A DNA stretch of 64,000 nucleotides from Methylomonas sp. UP202. Its GTDB lineage: Bacteria; Pseudomonadota; Gammaproteobacteria; Methylococcales; Methylomonadaceae. The position numbers and the translations under genes are program-made. Location of the stretch: positions 5,321,547 to 5,385,546 of the forward strand of contig NZ_CP123897.1 of assembly GCF_029910655.1 (NCBI RefSeq), in the 5' to 3' direction. Each line of letters opens with the position of its first letter. Positions within the stretch are counted from its first letter, which is position 1. Positions 18,308 through 27,329 of this stretch are shown here, piece by piece. The notes below the pieces were generated by a model, which saw only the letters and a program-made list of their open reading frames with translations, was not told the origin of the DNA and did not search any database.

Positions 18308-18820
18308 ATGGCAAAAGTAAAACACATCACAGAACCCGATGCATTCGGTTTTCAAGTTCGCATCGTTCGGCGCGGCAAGGAGAGCAGCCGTTATTTTTCG
18401 CATAAACTTTGGGGTAGCAAAACCAAGTCGCTGAAAGCCGCGATTACTTGGCGCGACCAAATGTTAGTGGTATTAAAAGGCAGCAAGACCCGATTCTTGA
18501 AGCCGCCGAAAAACAAAACCACCACCGGCGTAACCGGAGTATCCAGAACCATTAAGTTCGACCATCGCAAGGACAAAAGCTATCTGTGCTATACCGTGTT
18601 CTGGGTCAAAGACAGTAAATCCCGCAACAAAACCTTCCAAGTCGGCAACGTCGACACGGTAACCGCCGACGACGAGTTACATGCATTTCGAACCGCCAGA
18701 CTATTCCGTAGCTGTTACGAACACGCCATCGACCACGATGCCTATTTCGATGACAGCAAGTTCGCGAACTGGAAAAAACTGCGTTTGTACGAAAACGAAA
18801 TGCTAAACGCGGTCAGCTAA
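18308..18820 (+). CDS. Double AP2/ERF-like DNA-binding domain protein
   Basis: 170 basic residues. Two AP2-like stretches can be seen: residues ~10-55 (FGFQVRIVRRGK, RYFSHKLWGSKTKSLKAAITWRD) and ~73-130 (GVTGVSRTIKFDHRK, TVFWVKDSKSRNKTFQVG, then a helix rich in HAFRTARLFR). Each follows the three-strand-plus-helix pattern of AP2 domains that occur in plant transcription factors and in phage/integron-type endonucleases. No nuclease or integrase domain is attached, so a stand-alone DNA-binding role is likely. The start at ATG 18308 excludes a non-conserved extension to 18245. A perfect inverted repeat lies just upstream. It is convergent with nadC, only 12 bases away. Confidence 0.68.
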   Translation: MAKVKHITEPDAFGFQVRIVRRGKESSRYFSHKLWGSKTKSLKAAITWRDQMLVVLKGSKTRFLKPPKNKTTTGVTGVSRTIKFDHRKDKSYLCYTVFWVKDSKSRNKTFQVGNVDTVTADDELHAFRTARLFRSCYEHAIDHDAYFDDSKFANWKKLRLYENEMLNAVS

Positions 18821-18832
18821 AACGGCCTAGGT

Positions 18833-19666
18833 TCAGTCGATGCGCATCTGAATGCGCATCGACAAATCGACGGCCTTAATGTTTTTGGTCAAGGCACCAA
18901 TAGAAATAAAATCCACGCCGGTCTCGGCGACCTCTCGAATATTTTCCAGCGTGATATTACCTGACGCTTCCAATTCCAACTGTCCTTTGTTCTTCGCGAC
19001 CGCAACCGCCATATCGGCTAGCGAGAAATTATCCAACATAATTCTATCCGGACCGACTTGCCAAGCCACTTCGAATTCCGCCAGGTTTTCGACCTCCACC
19101 TCGACCGGCACACCGGCATAAACCCTAGCAGCCGCTATAGCCGCCGGAATCGATCCGGCCGCCAAGATATGGTTCTCTTTAATCAAGACAGCATCGAATA
19201 ATCCGATTCGATGGTTAACGCAACCTCCGCAAGCCACGGCGTATTTCTGCGCCACTCGTAGTCCGGGTAAAGTCTTGCGGGTATCCAGCACCCGGCAACC
19301 AGTACCTTCCACCGCGTCGGCATATTGACGCGCCAGCGTCGCGGTAGCCGACAACGTCTGCAGCAAATTTAACGCGGTCCGTTCGCCGGTCAACAACGCT
19401 CTGGCCTGACCGCGGACCTGGCACAGCTCGCCGCCGGCCGGCACCCGGTCGCCGTCGCCGAATTGCCAATCCACAATCACATCCGGCCGCAACTGGCGAA
19501 ACACCGCATCGAACCAAGCCCTACCGCACAGCACCATGGCGTCTCGCGCGACAACGCTGGCAACCGCCTGAGTTTCCGACGGGATCAGCGCAGCGGTCAA
19601 ATCCCCCGTACCGACATCTTCGGCGAGGTAAGTAGCAATTTCGGAGTCGGAAGGCCCAGTAGTCAT
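18833..19666 (-). CDS. nadC: Nicotinate-nucleotide pyrophosphorylase (carboxylating)
   Basis: 277 residues from ATG 19666. It makes nicotinate mononucleotide from quinolinate and PRPP in de novo NAD synthesis. Family motifs are AEDVGTGDLTA, LLTGERTALNLLQTLSATAT, LDTRKTLPGLRVAQKYAV, GGCVNHRIGLFDAVLIKENH with the active-site His/Arg/Lys set, VEVEVENLAE and VDFISIGALTKN. A TTG at 19690 could add eight residues, but a -10-like TATAAT ends only eight bases before it, so the ATG with a leader of about 25 bases is favoured. The last codons lie inside an 11-bp hairpin. Confidence 0.94.
   Translation of the reverse strand: MTTGPSDSEIATYLAEDVGTGDLTAALIPSETQAVASVVARDAMVLCGRAWFDAVFRQLRPDVIVDWQFGDGDRVPAGGELCQVRGQARALLTGERTALNLLQTLSATATLARQYADAVEGTGCRVLDTRKTLPGLRVAQKYAVACGGCVNHRIGLFDAVLIKENHILAAGSIPAAIAAARVYAGVPVEVEVENLAEFEVAWQVGPDRIMLDNFSLADMAVAVAKNKGQLELEASGNITLENIREVAETGVDFISIGALTKNIKAVDLSMRIQMRID
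18837..18862. terminator. 11-bp perfect hairpin at the convergent ends of the AP2-like gene and nadC
   Basis: TCGATGCGCAT (18837-18847) pairs perfectly with ATGCGCATCGA (18852-18862) around a four-base loop. It overlaps the last codons of nadC and lies 16 bases after the AP2-like stop. No T-run follows, so termination would be inefficient or Rho-assisted. Confidence 0.4.
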
Positions 19667-19697
19667 TAGAATCGCCAATCGTTTAGACAAAGCCGTT

Positions 19698-19703
19698 ATT
19701 ATA
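19698..19703 (-). promoter_or_regulatory. -10 box (TATAAT) for nadC
   Basis: A consensus TATAAT on the minus strand, about 32 bases before the nadC ATG. No good -35 hexamer is seen at 16-18 bases. It lies in the 68-base space shared with the divergent ampD. Confidence 0.45.
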
Positions 19704-19734
19704 CCTGGTCAATGTGTCGAGACCGGACTACCCG

Positions 19735-20316
19735 ATGATAACTCAACCGCCAGCCGAAGAAAGCTCGCTACCGATCAACCATCACTTGCTGCTTTGCGCC
19801 AGGCAAGTTCCATCACCGAATCACGACGCTCGCCCGAACCCGACCGACATTTCACTGGTCGTAATCCATTGCATCAGTCTACCGCCCGGCGAATTCGGCG
19901 GACCGCACATCGATCGGCTGTTTTGCAACCAATTGAATCCCGACGACCACCCATTTTTCGCCGAAATTCAAACGCTACGGGTTTCCGCGCATTTATTGAT
20001 AGGCCGAGAAGGCGACATCACCCAGTACGTCCCGTTTAACCGCCGCGCCTGGCATGCTGGGGTTTCGCGATACCGAGACCGCGAGCGCTGCAACGACTTC
20101 GCGATAGGCATAGAACTGGAAGGTACCGTGGATAATCCCTACACCGACAAGCAATACTTGAGTTTGGCAGCGACGCTTAAAGCACTGTTAGCCAGCTACC
20201 CCAGCTTGTCGTCGGAACGTATCGCCGGCCATAGCGACATTGCCCCGGACCGCAAATCCGACCCTGGGCCATTTTTCGATTGGCGACGCTTGCGGCAGTT
20301 GTTAGCGGGGGATTAG
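19735..20316 (+). CDS. ampD: 1,6-anhydro-N-acetylmuramyl-L-alanine amidase AmpD
   Basis: 193 residues, a cytosolic zinc amidase that cleaves the stem peptide from anhydromuropeptides in cell-wall recycling. Amidase_2 features are VVIHCISLPPGEFGG with the first zinc histidine (H45), RVSAHLLIGREG, NRRAWHAGVS, NDFAIGIELEG with the catalytic glutamate, and GHSDIAPDRKSDPGPFFDW with the second His and Asp ligands. No signal peptide, as expected for AmpD rather than AmiD. Start at ATG 19735; a GTG at 19714 would add seven residues. It is divergent from nadC. Confidence 0.94.
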   Translation: MITQPPAEESSLPINHHLLLCARQVPSPNHDARPNPTDISLVVIHCISLPPGEFGGPHIDRLFCNQLNPDDHPFFAEIQTLRVSAHLLIGREGDITQYVPFNRRAWHAGVSRYRDRERCNDFAIGIELEGTVDNPYTDKQYLSLAATLKALLASYPSLSSERIAGHSDIAPDRKSDPGPFFDWRRLRQLLAGD

Positions 20317-20368
20317 CGAAGGATTTGCGGATCGATTCACCGGTGGGATTGCAAGATCGCGCAGCCCA

Positions 20369-22303
20369 TCAACCCGGCTTTACGTCCAAATGCATGGCCT
20401 TGATAATGGTCAGCAACTCCTTCTGCTGTTGCTCCAGCGGAGCAAGCTCCGACTCCAACTGAGCGATGCTTTCGGCGACGCTGCCTTTGGATTCGTTGAT
20501 CTTGCGCAGCATGACCAAACGGCTTTCTATCTGCTTTTTATGATCCTTGATTTGGTGCATCAATGGCGTCAACACGCTGTTGCTCCAAGTCACCGCGTCT
20601 TTTTGGGCTTGCTGCAAAATGTTTCTCGCCTTGGCGATCAAGGTACTGTACAGCTTATTCACCACGATGCTTTGCTCGGTCATCGTGGTTCGGGCGCTAG
20701 TACGGAACGCTTCGCCTTCCTCGAAAATCTGCTCCAGCTCGAATTGATATTGCTTGATCGAGAACAATTGCGGCTCGATTTCCTTGAAGCCGTATTCGTC
20801 CTGGAATTTCTTATGTATGGCTTTAATCAAGCGCCGAGTTTCCTCGGTCATATCCACCGAGTCCTGTAACAAATCACGCAACTCGTCGAACAGTTTGCGC
20901 ATGTTTTGCTTCATACCGTAGGTCGTCAGACTTTTACTCATATCGTGGCGCGTACGTTTGATGATGTCGTCGATTCTTTCCCTGGAAAACGAATCGATCA
21001 GCATCTTGGCCTGCACCGCAAACACCTTGCGACTGGCCTGGAAATTCTCGACATTCGCCATGTAGGCGTTTTGCCGGTCGCGAGTTTCCGCCATTAGCTT
21101 GCCGGTCATCTCCTGGTTTTCGAAATCCATTTGCTTGAACTCGTCCAGTTGCTTACTGGCATTGCTGATTTTGGCTTCCATCAGCTTGGCCGATTCGCTA
21201 ACCAAAAATCCGATTTCCTTCTCGACCACGCCTTTCAAAATATCCCGGCGCTGATCCAGAATATCGTCGGACAAATAATTTTCCAGCAAATCCAAACGAC
21301 TCTTGCGCAGCAGTGCTTCGTCGCCCTTGACCTTGGCCAGCAAGGCCTGCTTGGCGGATACCGGAAACACGACATTCCGATCCAGATTCAGAATAGACGC
21401 GGAGGTTTCGATCTGCTTGCGTATCGCCGCGTCGTAGCCGACTTCGCCGATCAAATCGTCCCACATCGAGTCGATTTTGTTCATGACGACCGCCAGGCCC
21501 TGCCGGCGCGAACCCGCACGGGAACTGCAGACATGGCTCTTCCACATCTCCAGATCGCTCTTGGTGACGCCGGTGTCGGCCGCCAACACGAACACGATGG
21601 CCTGAGCGCTGGGCAACATGCTCAAGGTTAGTTCCGGCTCGGTACCCAACGCGTTCAGGCCCGGCGTATCGAGGATACACAAGCCTTCTTTCAACAAAGG
21701 ATGCGGAAAACTGATCAGCGCGTGGCGCCAGCAAGGCACCTCGACGCTTTCCGGATTAATGATGCCTTGTTCCGCCGCTTCGCGTTCGTTCCATAAGCCC
21801 AGCTTGTCGGCCATTTCCCGCGAAATCCGCTTGGTAGCGATCAACTCTTTGAACGCCTCCTGCATCTGGGTGGGTGAATCACAATTCAAGTCGATCTGAG
21901 TCCAACGGTCCGGATTACGCTTGTAATCCATCAGCGAGATGTCTTCCAAACGGCTTTCGATATTCAACAAGCGGATATAGCTGCCGCCCTTCTCGTCCCA
22001 AAACAATTCGGTCGGCGACATCGTGGTCCGTCCCGGCGAGGACGGCAACAAACGCACGCCGGTCTCGGCAAAAAACAACGCGTTAATCAACTCGGTTTTA
22101 CCGCGCGAGAATTCCGCGACGAAGGCCAATGTCACCCGATCGTTTTGCAAGCCCTGCAGAATATTTAACAAGGTGTCGGTACTTTGCGGATCGCTGAAGC
22201 GATAACGCGTACGCCAGTCCCGGTACATGTCGATAGCCTGAATCAGTTGTTCGCGCCAATGCGCGTACTCATGCAACTGTTCCCTAAATTCCAGATTTCT
22301 CAT
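20369..22303 (-). CDS. Bacterial dynamin-like GTPase
   Basis: 644 residues. The GTPase domain has G1 AEFSRGKTELINAL (about residues 63-76), G3 LDTPGLNALG (about 213) and G4 VVMNKID (about 272). Next comes a long helical stalk-like region with predicted coiled coil, and a C-terminal glutamine/glutamate-rich coiled coil (ESIAQLESELAPLEQQQKELL). Dynamin-family GTPases remodel or protect membranes. There is no clear hydrophobic paddle, so how it binds membrane is uncertain. AAGG lies seven bases before the ATG. It follows pyrE on the same strand after 95 bases. A single gene, unlike the paired dynamins of some species. Confidence 0.85.
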   Translation of the reverse strand: MRNLEFREQLHEYAHWREQLIQAIDMYRDWRTRYRFSDPQSTDTLLNILQGLQNDRVTLAFVAEFSRGKTELINALFFAETGVRLLPSSPGRTTMSPTELFWDEKGGSYIRLLNIESRLEDISLMDYKRNPDRWTQIDLNCDSPTQMQEAFKELIATKRISREMADKLGLWNEREAAEQGIINPESVEVPCWRHALISFPHPLLKEGLCILDTPGLNALGTEPELTLSMLPSAQAIVFVLAADTGVTKSDLEMWKSHVCSSRAGSRRQGLAVVMNKIDSMWDDLIGEVGYDAAIRKQIETSASILNLDRNVVFPVSAKQALLAKVKGDEALLRKSRLDLLENYLSDDILDQRRDILKGVVEKEIGFLVSESAKLMEAKISNASKQLDEFKQMDFENQEMTGKLMAETRDRQNAYMANVENFQASRKVFAVQAKMLIDSFSRERIDDIIKRTRHDMSKSLTTYGMKQNMRKLFDELRDLLQDSVDMTEETRRLIKAIHKKFQDEYGFKEIEPQLFSIKQYQFELEQIFEEGEAFRTSARTTMTEQSIVVNKLYSTLIAKARNILQQAQKDAVTWSNSVLTPLMHQIKDHKKQIESRLVMLRKINESKGSVAESIAQLESELAPLEQQQKELLTIIKAMHLDVKPG

Positions 22304-22398
22304 GGCTTGCCTTTGTGCTGACGGTACTCGATTTGAGGGCTGATAGTAAGGGCTAAGTGTAGACCATTCTCCGTGAGAGAGCCCGGCCGCACTTCGGC

Positions 22399-23037
22399 CT
22401 AAAGCCCGTATTGCTCGCGATATTCTCGGATCGCCGACAACTTATCGGCATAGCCAGCTTCCCGCTCGATAAATACGACAATGTCCGCCAATGTAATAAT
22501 GGGCAACACCTGAATACCGAACTGGGATTCCACCTCTTGCACCGCGGATCTCTGATTCTGACCCTTTTCCTGACGATCCAACGCTATGACCACGCCCTCG
22601 GGTTCAGCGGCCGCCGCGCGGATGATGTCGACCGACTCCCTAACCGAGGTGCCTGCCGTGATGACATCGTCCAGAATCCAGACCCGCCCCTGCAGCGGCG
22701 CCCCTACGAGTACCCCACCTTCGCCGTGATCCTTGGCCTCCTTGCGGTTGAACGTAAACGGGATGTCGCTCTGCATTCTGGCGTAGGCGATTGCCGTCGC
22801 ACTCACCAACGGAATTCCCTTGTAAGCCGGCCCGTAAAGCACATCGACCGAAACACCCGCGTCTATGATGGCCTGAGCGTAAAACTGGCCCAACCGATCG
22901 AGCATCGCTCCGGTATTGAATAATCCGGTATTGAAAAAGTAAGGGCTGCGCCGGCCGGATTTGAGTTGAAAATCGCCGAATTTAAGAACGCCGCAATCCA
23001 AGGCGTAACGGATAAACTGGTATTGATAGTCTTGCAT
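22399..23037 (-). CDS. pyrE: Orotate phosphoribosyltransferase
   Basis: 212 residues, forming orotidine 5'-phosphate from orotate and PRPP in pyrimidine synthesis. Signatures are LKFGDFQLKSGRRSPYFFNTG at the start, GPAYKGIPL, RKEAKDHGEGG for the flexible catalytic loop, and the PRPP-binding VWILDDVITAGTSVRES. The length equals that of E. coli PyrE. It lies 43 bases after hemW on the same strand. Confidence 0.97.
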   Translation of the reverse strand: MQDYQYQFIRYALDCGVLKFGDFQLKSGRRSPYFFNTGLFNTGAMLDRLGQFYAQAIIDAGVSVDVLYGPAYKGIPLVSATAIAYARMQSDIPFTFNRKEAKDHGEGGVLVGAPLQGRVWILDDVITAGTSVRESVDIIRAAAAEPEGVVIALDRQEKGQNQRSAVQEVESQFGIQVLPIITLADIVVFIEREAGYADKLSAIREYREQYGL

Positions 23038-23080
23038 GGGCCTATACTAGCGACATAAAACTTGGAATTATACCCGCGCC

Positions 23081-24229
23081 CTATTCAGGCACGAACTTTT
23101 CTAACAACACGTCCAGAAAATCCCAACCGCGCGCCGAACAACGGTAAAAGCCGTCCGCTAGCTCCAGCAAGCCTTCCGCCAGCCCATTCCGCAACGGAGC
23201 GGCTAGCGCTTCGCCGGACAAGCCGGTAGCCACCTCGAATTCGCTCAAACGGAAGCCGTCGCGCAAGCGCAAACGATTCATCGCGAACTCCAGCGGTAGT
23301 TGGTTCAACTCGATCCGGGATCGGCTGACAGTCCAAGGCTCGCGCAAGTATTGCTCGGGATTTCGCGGTTTCGCGGTGCGGACAATGTTGCTCGGTAAGG
23401 CCTGACTGATCTTACCGTGAGCCCCGGCGCCTATTCCTAAATAGTCTCCAAACTGCCAATAGTTGCGGTTATGCCGACACTGATTGGCGGTGGAGGCGTA
23501 GGCGGACACCTCGTATTGGCTGTAACCGTGTTCGGCCAGCCAAGCCTGACTACGCTTCTGCGCGGCAAAGATGGCCTCGTCGTCCGGCAAGCGGGGCGGA
23601 AACTTATGGAAATAAGTATTCGGTTCTAAAGTGAGCTGATAAAACGAGATATGCGCGGGCCGTAAACCGGTTGCCAACCTTACATCGTCGAAGGCTTCGG
23701 CCTCGCTCTGTCCCGGCAAGCCAAACATCAAGTCTAAATTGAAATTTTCGAAACCGGCCGCCACCGCGATTTCCGCCGCCTTGATCGCTTCCGCCGCCGA
23801 GTGGACCCGTCCGAGGGTTTGCAAATGCCGATCTTGAAAGCTTTGAATGCCTATCGACAGGCGATTGATCCCCAGCGCTCGAAATTCGCGGAATTTGCCA
23901 CTTTCGAAGGTACCGGGGTTGGCCTCCAGCGTGATCTCGCAGCCGATGGCCAGCGACACTACGCCGCGAATCCCCGCCAGCAAACGATCCAGCATCGGGG
24001 GCGAAAACAAGCTGGGAGTGCCTCCGCCCATAAAAATACTGACAACCGCCCGATCCAGGCCAAAGTATTCCAAGTCCCTTTCCAAATCGCGCAACAACGC
24101 TTCGATATACTCGGCTTCAGGAATCGACTCCTTCACCGCGTGCGAGTTAAAGTCGCAATAAGGGCATTTGCGGATACACCAGGGGAAGTGAATATACAGA
24201 CTAAGTGGCGGCAAACGGTTCGACCTCAC
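23081..24229 (-). CDS. hemW: HemW radical-SAM heme chaperone
   Basis: 382 residues. The radical-SAM cluster motif CIRKCPYC binds a [4Fe-4S] centre, followed by [10 protein letters not shown] and [22 protein letters not shown], typical of the HemN/HemW group; the C-terminal HemW domain ends the protein. It lacks features needed for coproporphyrinogen oxidase activity, as in HemW, which delivers heme to respiratory proteins. The start is taken as GTG 24229, whose GTGA overlaps the stop of the upstream glyoxalase gene (TGA 24226-24228), implying coupled translation. Reading further upstream to 24340 would only add residues inside that gene. Confidence 0.92.
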   Translation of the reverse strand: MRSNRLPPLSLYIHFPWCIRKCPYCDFNSHAVKESIPEAEYIEALLRDLERDLEYFGLDRAVVSIFMGGGTPSLFSPPMLDRLLAGIRGVVSLAIGCEITLEANPGTFESGKFREFRALGINRLSIGIQSFQDRHLQTLGRVHSAAEAIKAAEIAVAAGFENFNLDLMFGLPGQSEAEAFDDVRLATGLRPAHISFYQLTLEPNTYFHKFPPRLPDDEAIFAAQKRSQAWLAEHGYSQYEVSAYASTANQCRHNRNYWQFGDYLGIGAGAHGKISQALPSNIVRTAKPRNPEQYLREPWTVSRSRIELNQLPLEFAMNRLRLRDGFRLSEFEVATGLSGEALAAPLRNGLAEGLLELADGFYRCSARGWDFLDVLLEKFVPE

Positions 24230-24666
24230 CAGACGCCGGCATTCGCCATCGAAGCCCAAGGCTCTTGCGGCGGTAGGGCACCGCCCTTTTGCAACAATTC
24301 TATCGATATTTGATCGGGAGAGCGGATAAACGCCATCCAACCGTCGCGTGGCGGCCGGTTGATCGTCACGCCTTGGTCCAACAAGCGCCGACAGACCTCG
24401 TATATGTCGTCAACCTCGAAGGCCAAATGGCCGAAATTACGGCCTCCAGCATACTCCTCGACATCCCAATTGTACGTCAGCTCCAACAAGGGAGCGTCTT
24501 GAGCGCTAGCACTAGCCAGATCGGCCGGGGCAGCCAGATACACCAATGTAAACCGCCCGGCTTCGCTGTCCATTCGCCTAACTTCGCTCAAGCCAAGCTT
24601 GGCGCAGTAAAAGTCCAACGACTCTTCCAGGTTGTTTACGCGGACCATCGTGTGCAAATAGCGCAT
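24226..24666 (-). CDS. gloA: Glyoxalase I (lactoylglutathione lyase)
   Basis: 146 residues converting the methylglyoxal-glutathione hemithioacetal to S-lactoylglutathione. The four metal ligands are visible in order: His in YLHTMVRVN, Glu in LLELTYNW, His in [10 protein letters not shown] and Glu in [13 protein letters not shown] lies six bases before the ATG at 24666. It overlaps hemW by four bases and sits after the chemosensory operon on the same strand, with a 74-base gap from cheB. The C-terminal tail beyond the last ligand is slightly longer than in E. coli GloA. Confidence 0.93.
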   Translation of the reverse strand: MRYLHTMVRVNNLEESLDFYCAKLGLSEVRRMDSEAGRFTLVYLAAPADLASASAQDAPLLELTYNWDVEEYAGGRNFGHLAFEVDDIYEVCRRLLDQGVTINRPPRDGWMAFIRSPDQISIELLQKGGALPPQEPWASMANAGVW

Positions 24667-24740
24667 AGCTAATCTCCATCGCAAAACCGCCATTATCGCC
24701 GACACCCAGCGGTCTACGACGAAGATTTTACGAGGTATCG

Positions 24741-25826
24741 CTAATTGGCTTTTCCGTATTGCTCAATCAACCCGGCGATGGACTCCAGCGGCAACTCTTG
24801 CTGAACCGCACCGAGTTTGACCGCTTCCTTGGGCATGCCGTAGACAACGCAAGTCTTTTCGTCCTGGCCGGCGGTACGGGCACCAGCCGCCAACATATCG
24901 CGCAAACCGCGAGCACCATCGTCGCCCATCCCGGTCATGATGATACCTAACGCGTTTTTCCCGGCGTATTTCGCCACGGACCGGAACAACACGTCGACCG
25001 ATGGGCGGTGCCGGTTCACCAACGGACCGTCCTGGACCTCGGCAATGTACTGGGCGCCGCTACGGATTACTGTCATATGCTTACCGCCCGGCGCAATCAA
25101 CGCCCGGCCCGGAATCACCCGATCGCCACTGACGGCCTCCTTGACTTCGATTTGGCAAATGCCGTTGAGTCTGGCCGCGAAGGCGCCGGTGAATTTCTCA
25201 GGCATGTGCTGCACAATCACAATGCCGGGGCTAACCCTCGGCAAATGTGTCAATACCACCTCCAAGGCCTGAGTACCGCCGGTCGATGTTCCTATAGCGA
25301 CTAGCCTGTCGGTGGTCGCCGCCAGCGCGGAAGGCGCCGATGTCGGCTGGCTGGGTTGATGATGACTTTTAACCGCGGCGGCATGCGATGCCATCGTCAT
25401 GGCTTTCATCCGCCGCATATCGGTCAACGCCGCCGCTTTGATCGCGTGAACGATATCGCCGCTATCGTCTTCGAGAAAACTCTTTAGTCCCGCTTTCGGT
25501 TTGGTAACGATACCCACGGCGCCGGCCGCTAATGCCTGCATCGTGGTTTCCGCGCCTTTTTCGGTCAAGGTTGAGCAGATCACAACCGGCGTGGGACGTA
25601 CCGACATAATTTTCTTTAGAAACGTGATGCCGTCCATTCTCGGCATCTCGACGTCCAGGACTATCACGTCCGGCCAATCCTGATTCATTTTCGCCATAGC
25701 GAATATCGGGTCGGAAGCCGCCCCGATCACGTCGATCTCTTGGCAATGCCCTAAAAAAGCGGTCAGCACTTGCCTGACAACCGCCGAATCATCGACGATC
25801 AACACTCGGATTTTGGGTGATGTCAT
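24741..25826 (-). CDS. cheB: CheB protein-glutamate methylesterase
   Basis: 361 residues: an N-terminal receiver domain with the phosphoacceptor Asp in [17 protein letters not shown], a linker rich in His/Ser/Gln (about 130-165), and a C-terminal methylesterase with the catalytic Ser in [10 protein letters not shown], His in IVQHMPEKF and Asp in [11 protein letters not shown]. It removes methyl groups (and deamidates Gln) from receptors, in opposition to CheR. It is the last chemosensory gene of the operon, 82 bases after cheR. Confidence 0.97.
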   Translation of the reverse strand: MTSPKIRVLIVDDSAVVRQVLTAFLGHCQEIDVIGAASDPIFAMAKMNQDWPDVIVLDVEMPRMDGITFLKKIMSVRPTPVVICSTLTEKGAETTMQALAAGAVGIVTKPKAGLKSFLEDDSGDIVHAIKAAALTDMRRMKAMTMASHAAAVKSHHQPSQPTSAPSALAATTDRLVAIGTSTGGTQALEVVLTHLPRVSPGIVIVQHMPEKFTGAFAARLNGICQIEVKEAVSGDRVIPGRALIAPGGKHMTVIRSGAQYIAEVQDGPLVNRHRPSVDVLFRSVAKYAGKNALGIIMTGMGDDGARGLRDMLAAGARTAGQDEKTCVVYGMPKEAVKLGAVQQELPLESIAGLIEQYGKAN

Positions 25827-25908
25827 TTGTCGCGCCTGTTTGTGTTAACCTCAGCGGCCCCGCCTCAAACGACGCCGCATTCGAAACCGTGACCGTGACA
25901 ACCGGGAC

Positions 25909-26748
25909 CTAGAATTTCTCGGGTTTACGGTAAATAGATGGCCGAATCAGTTGCAATTCGGTATTCAAGCCGTTTAGGGACTCGGAATGACTGACGAAAA
26001 AATAGCCGCCCGGCTGTAGCGATTTCAGTATCCGCTCCAATAGACGTTGTTTGGTTTCAATATCGAAATAAATCATCACGTTCCGCAAAAATATCACCTC
26101 GAACCTACCCAAATCCGGCAGGTTGCCGATCAAATTGGCGTAATCGAATTTGACATTCCTCCGTAGAGCCGGGTCGATCAATAGAAAACCGTCGTACTCA
26201 CCCGTGCCTTTCAGGCAATATTTTTTCAACAAGTCAGGCGGGATTTTCTCGGAAGCCTGACTAGGATAAAGGCCTCGCTTGGCTTTATCCAAGATGCGAG
26301 TGGAAATATCGGTCCCTAGAATTTCCCACTGCATGCCGCGACCGTATTCCGCTAACAACATCGCTAAAGTATAGGCTTCTTCACCGCTGGAACTCGCCGC
26401 GCTCCAAACCCGAAAGCTTCGATATGACGAGTATTGCGGCAAAATGCTGCCGGTGAAGAAATCGAAATGGGCGGGCTCGCGAAAAAAATAAGTTTCGTTG
26501 GTCGTCAACAAATCGATGGCGATCACTCGTTCGTTTTCGAAGCCCGGCTTGGTAAAAAGCTTGAAATACTCGGTATAGCTCGACAAATCGTAATAACGCA
26601 GGCGCTTTTCCAATCGCCCCATCACCATGACTTGCTTGGATTCATTTAGGACAATTCCGGCATTCTTATACAAATAGTCCTTAATCCACAGGAACTCGTG
26701 GTGTTGCAATACCGGAGCATTGCCGTAGTGATTTGCCGGTTTGTTCAT
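25909..26748 (-). CDS. cheR: CheR receptor methyltransferase
   Basis: 279 residues. The N-terminal all-alpha CheR_N domain is followed by a SAM-binding methyltransferase domain with FRVWSAASSSGEEAYTLAM, GTDISTRILDKAKRGLY and VIFLRNVMIYFD, and the end FFVSHSESL, all typical of CheR. It methylates glutamates on the receptor signalling helices. It lies ten bases after cheW and is probably co-transcribed with it. Confidence 0.96.
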   Translation of the reverse strand: MNKPANHYGNAPVLQHHEFLWIKDYLYKNAGIVLNESKQVMVMGRLEKRLRYYDLSSYTEYFKLFTKPGFENERVIAIDLLTTNETYFFREPAHFDFFTGSILPQYSSYRSFRVWSAASSSGEEAYTLAMLLAEYGRGMQWEILGTDISTRILDKAKRGLYPSQASEKIPPDLLKKYCLKGTGEYDGFLLIDPALRRNVKFDYANLIGNLPDLGRFEVIFLRNVMIYFDIETKQRLLERILKSLQPGGYFFVSHSESLNGLNTELQLIRPSIYRKPEKF

Positions 26749-26757
26749 TACCGTGAA

Positions 26758-27321
26758 TTATTCAGCAAACGCATTTCCGTGGATATGATCGGCCGCTTGT
26801 CCCAGCGCCGCCATTTCATCCACCGAAAGCACTTTGTCGACGTTCAATAAAATGACGAAACGATTATCCCGCTTAGCCATCCCGTTGATAAAATCCGGCC
26901 GAATACCGGCGCCAAAGCTAGGCGGCGGCTCGATTTCATGCCCGGCAATCTCGACGACCTCGTTGACGGCATCGACGATAATGCCCAAATATTGGCGATT
27001 ATCGTCGTTATCTCCGACCGAGGTTTCCACGATGACAATCCCCGTCCGCTTGGCGATCATGGTAACCCCTTTGCCGAAACGCGCCAGCAAGTCGATCACG
27101 GGCACCACGCTGCCGCGCAAGTTAATCACGCCACGAACAAATACGGGCATCATCGGTACTTCCGTTAGGTTTCCGTAATCGATAATTTCCTTGATGTTTA
27201 GTATCCCCAAGGCGTAAACCTCACCCCCTAATACAAAGGTCAGGTATTGGCCGGCCGCCGCAAGTTGTTGCCCGACGACCAAGTCCATAGACTGCGAAGA
27301 TCTTGTTGCCAATGTGCCCAT
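26758..27321 (-). CDS. cheW: CheW coupling protein
   Basis: 187 residues with one CheW domain: YLTFVLGGEVYALGILNIKEII, PMMPVFVRGVINLRGSVVPVIDLLARFG and a C-terminal LLNVDKVLS. It links the receptor to CheA. TAGGAGGG lies five bases before the ATG, a strong ribosome site that overlaps the end of the receptor gene. A short N-terminal extension precedes the domain. Confidence 0.96.
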   Translation of the reverse strand: MGTLATRSSQSMDLVVGQQLAAAGQYLTFVLGGEVYALGILNIKEIIDYGNLTEVPMMPVFVRGVINLRGSVVPVIDLLARFGKGVTMIAKRTGIVIVETSVGDNDDNRQYLGIIVDAVNEVVEIAGHEIEPPPSFGAGIRPDFINGMAKRDNRFVILLNVDKVLSVDEMAALGQAADHIHGNAFAE

Positions 27322-27329
27322 ATGCCCTC

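Noticed and set aside
22384-22399. Terminator after pyrE
   Set aside because: Only a five-base GGCCG/CGGCC stem with no T-run; too weak to call.
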